A DNA stretch of 64,000 nt from the NCBI GenBank assembly GCA_007644065.1, contig VJWN01000013.1, forward strand, positions 1,240,001 through 1,304,000. Direction: 5' to 3'. Both the position numbers and the translations under genes were made by a program. Of the stretch, positions 11,480 to 22,072 are shown piece after piece (within the stretch, counting starts at the first letter, position 1; every line of letters starts with the position of its first letter). The notes under the pieces were generated by a model, which worked only from the letters and a program-made list of their open reading frames with translations, searched no databases and was not told where the DNA came from. The DNA comes from Margaritispora aquatica (taxonomy: Eukaryota; Ascomycota; Leotiomycetes; Helotiales; Discinellaceae).

Positions 11480-13390
11480 CATCAAGATAGAACTAATACT
11501 TGCCACAGATCTTGATCGATGTCAGAGACCCAAATCAAAGCCTATCGTGGCATGAAACGCGTAAACTTATCAAGAAGATTAACGCTGGAATGAGGAGTCT
11601 TGGTGTTGGTTGCGGAGACTGTGTCTGCATTCACAGCCGGAACAATATATACTGTGTCCCAATATCATATGGCAATGCGTAGAAGGCGTTATAACATTTT
11701 GATCTCTATGATGCTAATGGCTTCGCATCATAGGCATAGCTACAGGAGCAGTGTCAACTTTCGCCCCATCTACGTTTGGACCTAAGCAACTTGCAGATGC
11801 ATGGAGAGACTGTGAGGTGACTTTCGTTCTCACTGAGCTGGAGTTTGTTGAAAGTGTTCTGGAAGCAGCCAGACTCGTGGGCTTAGGTCGAGATTGAATA
11901 CTCGTTTTCTACTTGACAACGTCACGAAATGCAGGTATGTCTTCTATTTGACCCTACAGCAATCTTCAGTTGTAACTCCTCTTTCACCTTCTAATCCTGG
12001 CAATATTTTTGACTGAATGGAATTTAGGTTGGTATCAAAACTTGGCATCATGGACAAGGTTACTTGAACATGGTGACGTAGATTGGCATCGTATCTCCAG
12101 TCTAGAGGTTGCAAAAAACACGACTTCATTGAGGTTGTCTACGAGTGGCACAACTGCACCGCCGAAGATTGCTGAAATACCGCATCATAACTTTGTCGCG
12201 CAACAAACAGTTCTACTACTACCAAACTCGAAGAAAAACTACCAGGTATATCAGATTGTACATCATATAAAACAATAATAATCAAAACTTAGCGGAGAAT
12301 CCTATGTTTTCAACTAATGTATCACATTAGCGGAACTTCCACAGCAATCATTGCTTCCAAATGTGGCCATCCAGTGTATCTCATGCATGATTATAGTGTG
12401 GCAAACATGGTACGAGCAATCAAGAGACATGATATTACGGTTGCCATATTCTTTCCAACAGTTATGATAGAAATACTCAGAGTAGGAAATATCACTCCAA
12501 CGGATTTGCAGTGCGTGCGTGAAGTAATTACTGGTGGCAGTGTAGTGTCACCTTGCTTATTTCGGAGTTCAAGAGTTTATTGTCAGAGAAAGCCCATTTC
12601 ATAGAGACCTATGGCTCAACTGAAGCCTGTGGATTCTGCTTTTATATGTCCTACCAGCAACAAGAGGATTGGGGTATGACGGGATAACCTATTCCAGGAT
12701 GTTCTGCCAAGTAAGTCTTCATAATTCATCAATGAAAAATTACTAATTTACGTCCTCAGACTTGTGGATAGACATGGCAATGATATAGACAAGCTCGAGA
12801 CTCACGGGGAGCTTCTTATCAAAGGGCATGGTGTTTTTCGTGGCTATTTCAACAACGAGAAGGCTAATGCTGAACTTTTCACAGCAGATGGGTGGATGCG
12901 AACGGGTGACATAGCAGCGTTCTCTCGACCTAATCGACATGTCCGCATAATTGCTCGTAAGAAAGAAATATTTTACATCAATGGCGAGGAGAGATTGTCA
13001 GTTGAAATATCGAAAATGTGCTGAGAAATTGTCCCGGGATAAGCGATGCAGCTATCATACCTTGGGTTTAAGAATGAAACTGCCAATCCAATTGTGTCTG
13101 CGTGGGTTGTAAGGCATCACGGTCCCAAGACACCAGTGGATGATGTCCGAGGATATCTTTGTGAAAAACTGGTTGAAGATCAAAGGCCAGTGCAAATTTA
13201 CTTTGTCAAAAGCCTGCCAAAACCGGGATCTGGCAAGATATATCTTCCGTAAGTGCTAGCAGACTTGTAGCAACGACTTTATTGATCAAGTCTAGTCAAA
13301 AACTAATGGAGGAAAGATAGAAAGGGGTGTTGCAATTCGGGAGAGGGACGAAGACCAAAAGAGACGTAGAAGATTGTTAAATTAGGCATT
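11480..13390 (+). pseudogene. decayed AMP-binding (acyl/aryl-CoA ligase-like) gene
   Basis: Pieces of an adenylate-forming enzyme occur in the right order but in shifting frames. These are an N-terminal piece (SWHETRKLIKKINAGMRSLG, 11500-11680), GIATGAVSTFAPSTFGPKQL (about 11732-11890, ended by a stop after GLGRD), the AMP-binding P-loop-like LSTSGTTAPPKIAEIPHHN (about 12140), FFPTVMIEIL (about 12450), GELLIKGHGVFRGYF, GWMRTGDIA and ARKKEIFYINGEE (12764-13000), and SLPKPGSGKI near 13230. Between 12990 and 13090 two opposite shifts are visible: IENVLRNCPGISDAAIIP is read in one frame and GFKNETANPIVSAWV in another. Intron-like GT-AG gaps remain (for example near 12246-12300), so this is an in-place dead gene, not a processed copy. 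The family resembles fungal 4-coumarate-CoA-ligase-like enzymes. The substrate cannot be inferred. Confidence 0.8.
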
Positions 13391-13424
13391 TCTATATCGC
13401 CCGAGCACATAAAACCAGCATGCC

Positions 13425-14279
13425 TTAGTCTCCTAACGCTCTATTCAATTTTGCTCGCTCATCGACCCAGCTACGTATTTTCGCAAAATTCCTACAAGTG
13501 TGCAATTCACCATTTCCGAGAAATAACCCTCTTGGACCTCCCTCCACTGACAACATTGGTACAGGAGTCAAGTCACCCTGGCACTCCACAGCCTGGCGTA
13601 GCTGATCAATACAATGATCGATATGTACCCGCCCCCCAAGATTATCATGGTGCATTCCTTTCTTTTCATAGTACTCCGGGTCAAGCGCCATTCGCAGCTC
13701 GTTCAGGCAGTGAAGATTATGGTACACAGCTAACTCAAAGAAGCTGTGTTCACCGTAATAATCTATCGTTTGACGACTCGCCTCTGGGAATTGCAGCGCT
13801 TCCTCCACAGAGATGGCGACGTACTGGGAGTGAAGGAGTTCGTGCCATGCTTCATCCAGTTCAGGGCCAACGGGACCGATGTATCGTGTCTCGGTGGGAT
13901 CCAGAACTTCGTTGTAGAAGGATTGAGATGTCGTGTTGTAGCGGAGATCATTAGTGAAGTGCTTCTCAATTATTTCTACTTCAATACCAGGCGCTGCTGA
14001 GACTATTTCTGTTAGTTTCTGCCCATTCCAATTAGAATTAATCATACCAAAATCAGTAGCATAGGTATTTCTACGATTAGTATCAACGATACAAGTTGGG
14101 CTTCTGATTTGGTGAACAGCTAAAGCTATTGTCGAGAGGAAGAATATGGTTGCAAGGCATGACGTCAGGAAGAGCCATTGCTTCAACACACGATTCCTTT
14201 CGTGCTCAACGAGAGAAGTCGGTTGCTCGTACAAGAGCGAGTCTTTGGACTCATCGTCAGTGCTGTCGATGGAACCCAT
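13425..14279 (-). CDS. UstYa-like (DUF3328) protein
   Basis: Single-exon gene of 284 residues. The family includes UstYa/UstYb-type oxidases that modify fungal ribosomal peptides such as ustiloxin, and other secondary-metabolism enzymes. Residues about 34-56 (WLFLTSCLATIFFLSTIALAV in part) form one N-terminal membrane anchor after a short cytosolic stretch. Two family-defining HxxHC motifs are present: HNLHC (about residue 187) and HIDHC (about 218). The DEAWHELLHSQYVAIS region also fits the family. Length is normal. It lies convergent to the decayed ligase and near a Zn2Cys6 regulator. No precursor peptide with repeated core sequences was seen nearby, so assignment to a peptide pathway is inference only. 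Confidence 0.88.
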   Translation of the reverse strand: MGSIDSTDDESKDSLLYEQPTSLVEHERNRVLKQWLFLTSCLATIFFLSTIALAVHQIRSPTCIVDTNRRNTYATDFGMINSNWNGQKLTEIVSAAPGIEVEIIEKHFTNDLRYNTTSQSFYNEVLDPTETRYIGPVGPELDEAWHELLHSQYVAISVEEALQFPEASRQTIDYYGEHSFFELAVYHNLHCLNELRMALDPEYYEKKGMHHDNLGGRVHIDHCIDQLRQAVECQGDLTPVPMLSVEGGPRGLFLGNGELHTCRNFAKIRSWVDERAKLNRALGD

Positions 14280-14821
14280 GACTTTAGAACTCGTAGACTT
14301 GGTGTGTGCCTGAGCGGAGTAAGAGGAATAACAAGTGGTTCGTAAAGTACGGATTTACAATTTCCCCCTTTGCTTGCTTTTTCTCGTCGACACACCGATT
14401 TGAATCATATTAAATTGTCAATTTCCCAGACCAAGCTTTGGCTGAGGTTAAATAAGCGAGTTGACTTAGACAGAGTACTCACCTTTGCCAAAAGAAAGAT
14501 CTGAATTCTGAACCCCAGTTCCTTTACCGAGCCTCCTGGTAGGCTAGACTTTCAGGATGCAGACTTTTGGAAAAGGCGAGTAGCTCTAGAACTGGGCAAA
14601 AGATGAAATATCTCTCCTTTCTTTTTGAATGATAGAATATACGTAGCGTGCAGGTGATGAATGACTTTTCAATAGAGGCGCTGACACAGGCGTATCTATT
14701 TTTGAGAGCGCCGTTCGTGATGACTTTATAAGGAAATCCTTCTAGCCCAGGGAATTCCCTTCATTCAATCCACGTCTCCTTTCTACATCCCTACGATCAT
14801 TTTTCATCGATCACCTTTAAG
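14280..14821. other. divergent intergenic region
   Basis: About 540 bp between the divergent UstYa-like gene and the Ser/Thr-rich gene; it presumably holds both promoters. No specific binding site is clear enough to name. Confidence 0.4.
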
Positions 14822-15998
14822 ATGGGTAACTTTCTTTCTTCTAACGCACTGAGCGGTGGTCTGGTCGCGAATGATGTTCCAACAATCTCTTATGCCTACT
14901 CGAAAGCAAACACGGCGTCATTTGGAGCAGACATGTCTTTCTTTGCATATGATAGCAATGGCCGTAAGTGCTAACCTACCTATAATATTTTGTGAATTCA
15001 AAATCTAAGTATCGTAAAGCTCGGGTCTTTGGTCAAGTTACACCATACCTTGTTAACCCAGATCCTGCAATTCCCAAGTTAGCCTGCACGCCATTCTCAG
15101 TCTATTCTCAAGATCAATCACTCAAATGCCCTACCGCCGCCACCTCCATGCTAGCCGGGCTTTACACCATCAGTCTTTCTCAGTTTCAGTCGACCACTAG
15201 CTACGCACCTGGGGCGAGTACGGCAGATACTTACGCGATTGGAAACATCGAAACATCAGTTTCTGGAGGTGCTACCTTCTCCATCGCGGCAACTGTAACC
15301 GCCACAGAGGCATCAACAACTGTGACTGGTACCACGGAGATTTTACCCACAGCGACTAGCACAGTACCAAGCAGCTATACCACCGTCACGGCATATTACA
15401 CAACAATAGTTTCCACCGTTGTGTCGAGTCAGATCGCTGGTGGAAAGCCGATCAAAACAACAGTTACAGCAGCATGCCCGGCTCCAAAGTGTAACCACAA
15501 CAACTGCTATCGCGGAATCCTTGCAAAATCAGCTGAAGCATCCGAGTATTGCGCCAACTTTGACGTCGCAACAGCTGCAGCTCCTTTCCCAACATACGTC
15601 AGCAAATGCGACAAGAAACCTGCCAGCATTGCATCGGCTTGTAGCTGTGTATTTTCCACCATGTCTGCTCGTGGGCTGGATGGAAGAGGTATTGTTGCTG
15701 TGCCTGTTTATACTGCACCAGACTTCACGTTGTTGAGTGGTACGGTTTATACATTTACCGAGACTCCTACCATCACCATACCCGCGGCTACTGTGTAAGT
15801 GACCTTCTGTTGTTTGTGACGCTCCAGAAATAAAACATTACGAAGCTAATCCACGACAGCACTGATCCTGCAGCCACTATTTCGTCCGGTGTCTCAACAT
15901 CCACGATTTATGTTGACTCCACCGTGACAATCACCACCGTTATCAGCAATATCGGAGCCGCGACGACGACGATTACAAAGAAAGCCAAGGACTGCTAG
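14822..15998 (+). CDS. Ser/Thr-rich protein with fungal Cys module, function unknown
   Basis: Not a recognised enzyme. Three exons are read: 14822-14963, about 15020 (or 15038)-15794, and 15860-15998. Intron 2 (15795-15859) has a GTAAGT donor and CACGACAG acceptor, and joins TITIPAAT to VTDPAATISS in frame. Intron 1 has a GTAAGT donor and a CTAAC branch site, but two in-frame acceptors are possible. The product is about 300 residues. The middle is rich in Ser, Thr, Ala and Val (TVTATEASTTVTGTTEI), as in extracellular fungal proteins. A Cys module follows: CPAPKCNHNNCYRG, EYCANF, VSKCDKK and SACSCVF. This pattern recurs in fungal secreted proteins. The N-terminus (MGNFLSSNALSGG) is not a convincing signal peptide, so either the start is wrong or secretion is unproven. 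Confidence 0.65.
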
Positions 15999-16477
15999 AT
16001 GTCGCTTGCTTGAGCTGCGGTTGTATAGAAATCGTTTCGGCCTTCTGTTCTGTTGTAGATTTGTTTTGGGTAGATGTAGAAAAACTTGCGAGAAGTCTTA
16101 GCGATGCAGATACTTAATGCTAGTGGGATTTTATTTGAGAGATCAGAATTCAAGTTTCCCAGAATTTCCGTGTTACTTACGAGTATTTCGAACTATTTTG
16201 ATGCGCCATATTGCCGCAATGAGATTGGAAGAAGACCGAAGCTTGGAAACTAATTTGTGAGATTTTGATGAGCGCACATCCCTCGTGTCTGGTAGACTGC
16301 CGGTCAGGGGTGATTGTATTCTTAAGCTGCTGTGTATACTCGCCTTGTCACAAGTCTGAGCCTTATCCTATCAGGGGGCTTCCCAGTAAACAAGCTGTTC
16401 AGACTTCAAACTTATGAAGTCGTCTATAGAAGTGTCTCGCGACAAAAACCAACCTCGCTTAATTGACCATGCAATGC
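15999..16477. other. non-coding interval
   Basis: 3' flanks of two convergent genes (Ser/Thr-rich protein and GNAT). No gene or repeat was seen. Confidence 0.45.
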
Positions 16478-17289
16478 CTATGCAATGACCTTTCTCATGA
16501 ACACAGCATTGAAAGGCCACACCCTCCCTTCCTTGTCCACCTCGTTCCAAAAATCATCAACACGCTTGTACGGTACATATCCTCTCCTCCCATACCAGTC
16601 CTGGTTCGTGACATTTGGAGGTTGTCTCCCCAATGCCAGCCATTGCTCCTTCTCATCCATAGTCTCCCTCGCTACACAGCTCAATGCCAAAACTTTCGCA
16701 TTCAAAGGTTCTTCAGTAGCTGTGCGTTCAACAGCATCCATGGCTGCGCGGCCAAGTCCAGCACCTTGCAAAGAAGCAGAGATGTAGAAACTTGAGACCC
16801 AGTACAATCCTTCAGTGCCGTCATCATGGCCTGGACTTTCGTATTCAGTATTCAGTGAAATATGACCAATGGGCAAAAAAGCCTCGTTCGTTGGAATTAG
16901 GATTTTACCAGCTAGCGACCCAGATGTGTCTTGCAAAGTTGTTGCTTCTTTTGGGTGGGCTTCAATATGTGTCATAAGCTTTATTGATTCATCTGGATCC
17001 GTGCTAGCGATAACCTAAAAAGGGGTAAGTATCGGGTCATGTGATCGCCCCACTTTTGATGTGATGTGATGAGACTCACAACCCATTGCATTGCGATTTT
17101 TCCAGTGCGTTGTAGCTCGATCCATTCATGAACCATTTCAGCCTTCCAGCCACAAGAAAGGCGTTGCTCAACCATGCGCTGGACGTGTGTTGGTGATTCT
17201 GGATCCCATGGTACGAGACGTACTGAGGCTCGTCTTGATTTTGCTTTTGCGTGGGCAACTTCCGGGAGTGTCTCCGTGGCGCAACGCAT
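16478..17289 (-). CDS. GNAT-family N-acetyltransferase
   Basis: Predicted acetyl-CoA-dependent N-acetyltransferase; acceptor unknown. Exons are 17289-17080 and 17014-16478, with a 65-bp intron (GTGAGT to TTTTAG). The product is 248 residues. The join reads MQWV then VIASTDPDESIK. The C-terminal half carries the acetyl-CoA loop SASLQGAGLGRAAMDAVER (Q-x-x-G-x-G/A type). FYIS precedes it as beta strand 4, and DWYGRRGYVPYKRVDDFWNE forms the usual C-terminal Y-x-x-x-G-Y/F element. The N-terminal WDPESPTHVQRMVEQRLSCG pattern is common in a fungal-only GNAT group. The gene lies about 400 bp downstream of the alcohol dehydrogenase on the same strand. No functional link is evident. Confidence 0.82.
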
Positions 17290-17688
17290 ATTTGGGGGAT
17301 TCTTTCTTATTATTTTTTGGGATTGTGGTCACACGAGGTACTTTTGACGGTGCTGAACACAAATCTGGGAAGATGGAATAATGATCTGCCTGAATTGGGA
17401 GCTCAGGGAATTTATGAGACTCTGAAGTCTACTAGGAGTTCGGATCGGAGTTCGGATACGGATTGTTCATGCATGTAGTACTGAAGGGCGCAGAAGTGGG
17501 TTGTAATAGATTGAGACATCAGAACAAATACGTCACCTAGCGACACTTTTAAACAGCCTCTTAAAGTAGATCCAGGAATATAACTTTATCATGAAAATAT
17601 GTTTGGAACCATGAGCTCATCCTTGCCAGATAAGAAAAAACAAAAAATAATGCGATACATGACGAACAGATTCAGAATATGAGATACA

Positions 17689-19047
17689 TCAAAATTCGAT
17701 ATTGACCTTCAGTGCGCCAGTTTCGCTTGCTCTTTGGAAAGTATCATACGCCTTGAGAATGTCTTCAAATTTGAAATCTGTCTCAATGTTAGTTTCTGCA
17801 ATCGCTTAACGGTCCACAAGGTTACCATGAGTTATCATTTCCTCGGTATGCAACTTTCCAGCAGAGAAAAGCTTCACCAACGTAGGAAGCGTGCTTGTAT
17901 TGACCAGAGCCATTGTGATCTCTGGAGCAAAGTTAATATCGATTATCAGACTGTTTGTCGTTTCGAACTTACGAATTCCCCTTCCCCACAACTGGTCAAT
18001 GTTAAAATCAACCTTTGATCCATGCACACCGACGTTTGCAATACTACCTCCTTTACCAACGAGCTGCTGGCAAGCTAAGAAAGTGGCAGGATAGCCGACA
18101 CATTCAACCACGACATCGAAGCCATCAATCTCACCATGGTGCTCTTGCGTGGCTGCTTTGAGGTCGCCGCTGCATTTATCTGGATTTAAAATATGAGTTG
18201 CGCCCATTTTCACTGCCTTCTCGAGACGCCCTTCATCTTTGTCAATTACCAGGATGGTGCTTGGGCTGTAAAGTTGAGATGTGAGGAGGACCGCAAGGCC
18301 AACAGGTCCAGCGCCGACAATGGCAATTGAGCAACCTGGCTTAACACCACCACGTAGAACACCTATCAAATTTAGCTTGCCAGGAAAACATATTTGGGAG
18401 AGAGTGTTGTGTCTTGACGTACCAACTTCGAGTCCGGTAGGCTGATTCTCAATTAGTGGTGAAATTTCCTATTTCAAGACGATGATTCACTCACCAAGAT
18501 ATCACTCAACACCAACAAACTCCTCTCATCCACCCCCTCAGGCACAAGATGTAAACTCGCATCCGCATGAGGAATCCTCACATATTCGGCTTGCGTGCCA
18601 TCATCCGTATGGCCCAACCTCCAGCCACCAGTGGTGTTACACAATCCAAACTGGCCCTTCTTGCAAAAGCTGCACGTCGCACAGCTCGTGATACACGCAA
18701 TTATGACATGATCACCCTTCTTGAAATTCTTCACGTCCTTCCCCACGCTCTCGACATAGCCGACTCCCTCGTGGCCAAGTACGCGACCTTCCGCCACGGT
18801 AGGTACAGCACCATGGACTTGAAAGAACCCAGCCGAGTCAGTCTAAAGTTTCCGCAACTTTGGTAGATCTCTAAGGCAACTCTTCAAATGATTGGATGAA
18901 AATGTAAAACTTACTAATGTGGCTATCTGTTCCGCAAATGGTCGTCCTGCTCAACTTGATTATGGCATCACTCGGGTCTCGAACCTCGGGCTGAGGTCGG
19001 TCCTCAACAGCGATCTTGTTGATGCCGTTGAAGACGAGTGCTTTCAT
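17689..19047 (-). CDS. zinc-dependent alcohol dehydrogenase (MDR family)
   Basis: NAD(P)-dependent medium-chain alcohol dehydrogenase, predicted to interconvert an alcohol and a ketone or aldehyde. Five exons are read: 19047-18915, 18817-18495, 18441-18423 (19 nt only), 18362-17826 and 17777-17689. All introns are GT-AG and the product is 366 residues. Catalytic zinc ligands are C38 in TTICGTD and the GHEGVG His/Glu. The structural zinc loop is CATCSFCKKGQFGLC. The Rossmann motif is VGAGPVGLA, and VIDKDEGRLE follows as cofactor-binding acid. The micro-exon encodes PTGLEVG, a conserved family segment, which supports the model. It is divergent from the monooxygenase at 20004 across 956 bp. Substrate is not predictable; tetrameric secondary-alcohol or butanediol-type enzymes are the closest style. 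Confidence 0.88.
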
Positions 19048-20003
19048 CTTGGAGGGTGGTGTGTTTGTTAGCGGGGAAGTCTCGGCAAGTGAATTAGGGG
19101 TTCGGTAAGGGTTGCGATGGCGGGCTCGGTTAGCGGAAATAGACTGGGGATAGGGACGTCGATCGTATACCCAAGATAGGCAATAGAGAGACTAGCTTTG
19201 GGAATCTGAATATGATACCGTAGGCGTTGGTGAGTGAAAGCTCAAATCTGAGTCGATTTTTGGAGGCAAATGAGGATCAATTTGTAGTTTTATTCAACTA
19301 TCTCGAGCGTTCAACTCCTCTTTCTCCTCCCGAAAACATCGACAAAATGGAATCGAGGCAAAACACCAAGACCAGACCCCGCTTTGGCTAGACACAGATT
19401 GTCAATCCACCCATTGGTTTTTTGATGTGCTCCCCATAGTGACTTCTGATCTCCAAAGACGGGTGGTGATGCTCTTGAGCTCAGCAACGAGGGGAATATA
19501 TTCTCGCTTAATTACCCCGCATATAAAGGGGGACTATCTCATGCCCGCCCCTCACTAAATAACTTAGCTCACACCCCGGATGCGGGGTGAAGCACTATTT
19601 ATTGCCATCCCAAGATTCAGCAAGCTTTACTACCATCTGGCCGGTTCCATTCCTTCTCCTTTAGCCCGACTTGCTCGTTTGCTTGGAAGTCCAGCAAAGC
19701 TTGAGAAGGATTAGAAGAGATGATTGGATGCTCTGAGTTCAAACATAGTTCTGGTTTGGAAGCCATGAGTGATCTCTTTCATAACAGATACTGATATTGT
19801 GGTCTAGAGCTCAGACTCGCGGCTCAACAGCACCAATTTCATAGATGTAGTTGGAGAAAGAGCTCCGTTCAACCTAGAGGAAGCCGCTGAGGGCTCCCCT
19901 TTCACTGTATTTAAATGTGCTGTGTAGCCGCATTTGTATCCAGTGCTTAAAATCATTCCTTTTCTCTATCCACACCAATCGCTCTTCATACACAACAAGC
20001 ACA
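19048..20003. promoter_or_regulatory. shared promoter of the dehydrogenase and monooxygenase genes
   Basis: 956-bp divergent promoter. CreA-type SYGGRG sites occur as CCCCGC (reverse strand, 19515-19520) and GCGGGG (19582-19587). The second sits in a perfect inverted repeat, CACCCCG (19572-19578), 4-nt spacer, CGGGGTG (19583-19589). An AGGGG stress-type element is at about 19527. A TATA-like TATTTAAA lies near 19909, about 95 bp before the monooxygenase ATG. CreA binding is inference from the consensus; no binding data exist here. Confidence 0.45.
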
Positions 20004-21851
20004 ATGGGTGACAACAGCGAGAAACCAGAACGTATCCTCAAGACCGAACTCCACCAATATGCTCGCCGTAGGGCAACTGATGGACCGTATGCCGACAACC
20101 TTGATCTCGATGTCTTGATTGTCGGGGCTGGATTTGGTGGCATCTACATGCTCTATGAGATGCGAAAGAGAGGATACAAGACTGTTCTGTACGATGCTGG
20201 TCTCGGATATGGCGGAACATGGTATGTACCTCCCACTTCCCATTTATTTATTCGACATAGCTGGTCATCGACTGACTTTGGCAACAGGAGATGGAACTGC
20301 TACCCAGGAGCCCGTGTCGACAGCCCTGTGCCAATCTATCAGCTCAACATCCCAGAAGTCTATAACACCTTCAACTTTACGACCAACTACCCCGACTGGC
20401 GTGAACTGCAAGCGTACTTTGATCACGTCGACAAGGTATGCGAGCTCTCCAAAGATACCGCTTTCGAGACCGTCGTCAACTCGTGCGAGTTCGACGAGAA
20501 GACCGCCAAGTGGACCGTCAAGACTGCAGACGGAAGGACAGCGAAGACCCGCTTCTTAATCATAGCTGCCGGCTTCGCGGCTAAGCGATACGTACCTGCC
20601 TATGCCAGCATGGAGAAATTCAAGGGCGAAATGCATCACTCCTCGTTCTGGCCTCCGGAGGATATCGATGTCAAGGGTAAACGTGTCGCCGTAGTTGGCA
20701 CAGGCGCGAGTGGTGTGCAGATTGCACAGGAGTGGGGTCCAAATGTCGAGCACTTGTCTCTCTTCCAGAGAACACCAAATTTGGCATTACCCATGGGCAA
20801 GAAGCCACTCACAAAGGAGGCCCAAGAAGTTTTGAAGGAGACATATCCAGATATGTTTGCGTTGCGCGAGCTCTGCTTCTCTGGCTTCACATACGACTTT
20901 TATGAGAAGAACACTTTCGATGATACTCCTGAGCAGCGCGAGGCATTCTTTGAGCAGTTGTGGGATAAAAAGGGCTTTTCTTTGTGGCTTGGTGGATACA
21001 AAGACTACTTGTTTGATGCCAAGGCCAACATGGAGGCATATAACTTCTGGCGAAAGAAGCAGAGCGTGCGCATTAAGGACCCAAAGAAGCGAGAAGTTCT
21101 GTGTCCTGTGGAGCCTCCTCACTTCTTTGGCATCAAGCGCCCTTGTTTGGAGCAGAACTACTATGAAGTTCTTGATAGGGATAACGTGGCAATTGTAGAC
21201 ATTTCCGAGAAGCTTGGCACTCCCATTGTCGAGTTTACCGAGACAGGTATCAAAACTAGTGATGGTAAACACCACGAGTTTGATGTCATTGCACTTGCAA
21301 CCGGATTTGATATCACGACTGGTGGCATGACTTCAATGGGTTTAAAGTCAATCAATGGCACTTATCTGAAGGATGAGTGGAAGGCTTCAGCAAACACCTA
21401 CCTTGGTACCACAATTGCTGGCTACCCCAACATGTTAGTATCCCTTCATCGTGTTCCAGGTTCAAGAACTGACAATAGACTTAGGTTCCATCTCTACGGC
21501 CCACATGGTCCAACCCTGCTTTCTAATGGCCCAACCTCTGTTGAGGTTCAAGGACGCTGGATTCGTGATGCCATTGATCTGATCCAGATGCAGAAGATCA
21601 AGTACATTAACGCCACTCCCGAGGCAACTAAGCAGTGGAAGCAGAGAATCAACGACCTCTCTAACGCCACCCTCATGCCAACAACAAGGAGCACATACAT
21701 GGGAGGCAGCGTGCCTGGTAAAGCGTTTGAGCAGGTCAACTATGCTGGTGGAATGGGTGCTTACAAAACGGAAATTCGGAGCGCTTTGAAGGATTGGAAG
21801 GGATTTGAGACTGTGCCACTTCAGACTGTACCAGTTTCTGCAACTGCATAG
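20004..21851 (+). CDS. Baeyer-Villiger-type flavin monooxygenase
   Basis: FAD- and NADPH-dependent class B monooxygenase, expected to insert oxygen into ketones (giving esters or lactones). Exons are 20004-20221, 20288-21433 and 21485-21851, giving 576 residues. Intron 1 (66 bp) preserves frame, so a naive reading wrongly includes 22 extra residues between GGTW and RWNCYPG. Intron 2 (51 bp) joins GYPNM to FHLYGPHGP. FAD site GAGFGG is near residue 41 and NADPH site GTGASG near 210. The Baeyer-Villiger fingerprint FxGxxxHxxxWP is present as FKGEMHHSSFWP. The ATG chosen (MGDNSEK) is the first with a normal context; the frame upstream is leader. The adjacent divergent alcohol dehydrogenase would supply a ketone, so the pair may form a small catabolic module. 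Substrate is unknown. Confidence 0.9.
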   Translation: MGDNSEKPERILKTELHQYARRRATDGPYADNLDLDVLIVGAGFGGIYMLYEMRKRGYKTVLYDAGLGYGGTWYVPPTSHLFIRHSWSSTDFGNRRWNCYPGARVDSPVPIYQLNIPEVYNTFNFTTNYPDWRELQAYFDHVDKVCELSKDTAFETVVNSCEFDEKTAKWTVKTADGRTAKTRFLIIAAGFAAKRYVPAYASMEKFKGEMHHSSFWPPEDIDVKGKRVAVVGTGASGVQIAQEWGPNVEHLSLFQRTPNLALPMGKKPLTKEAQEVLKETYPDMFALRELCFSGFTYDFYEKNTFDDTPEQREAFFEQLWDKKGFSLWLGGYKDYLFDAKANMEAYNFWRKKQSVRIKDPKKREVLCPVEPPHFFGIKRPCLEQNYYEVLDRDNVAIVDISEKLGTPIVEFTETGIKTSDGKHHEFDVIALATGFDITTGGMTSMGLKSINGTYLKDEWKASANTYLGTTIAGYPNMLVSLHRVPGSRTDNRLRFHLYGPHGPTLLSNGPTSVEVQGRWIRDAIDLIQMQKIKYINATPEATKQWKQRINDLSNATLMPTTRSTYMGGSVPGKAFEQVNYAGGMGAYKTEIRSALKDWKGFETVPLQTVPVSATA

Positions 21852-22072
21852 GTAGAATAGCTATCAAATTGAAAATTGTACAAAACTCGACTACAATGCA
21901 CTTGCATTCGTATACCCAAGCCACAGTTGACATCTAGAGCATTAAAAAGAGTTGGTATCGAGAGTATGAGATAATATGATTTAATTCAATCTCCCACCAA
22001 TTTCATCGCACTAATTAGGACGTGCTTTTCGTACATCAATTCCTGCGCTGACTAGCATTTTCCCACGCCGAG

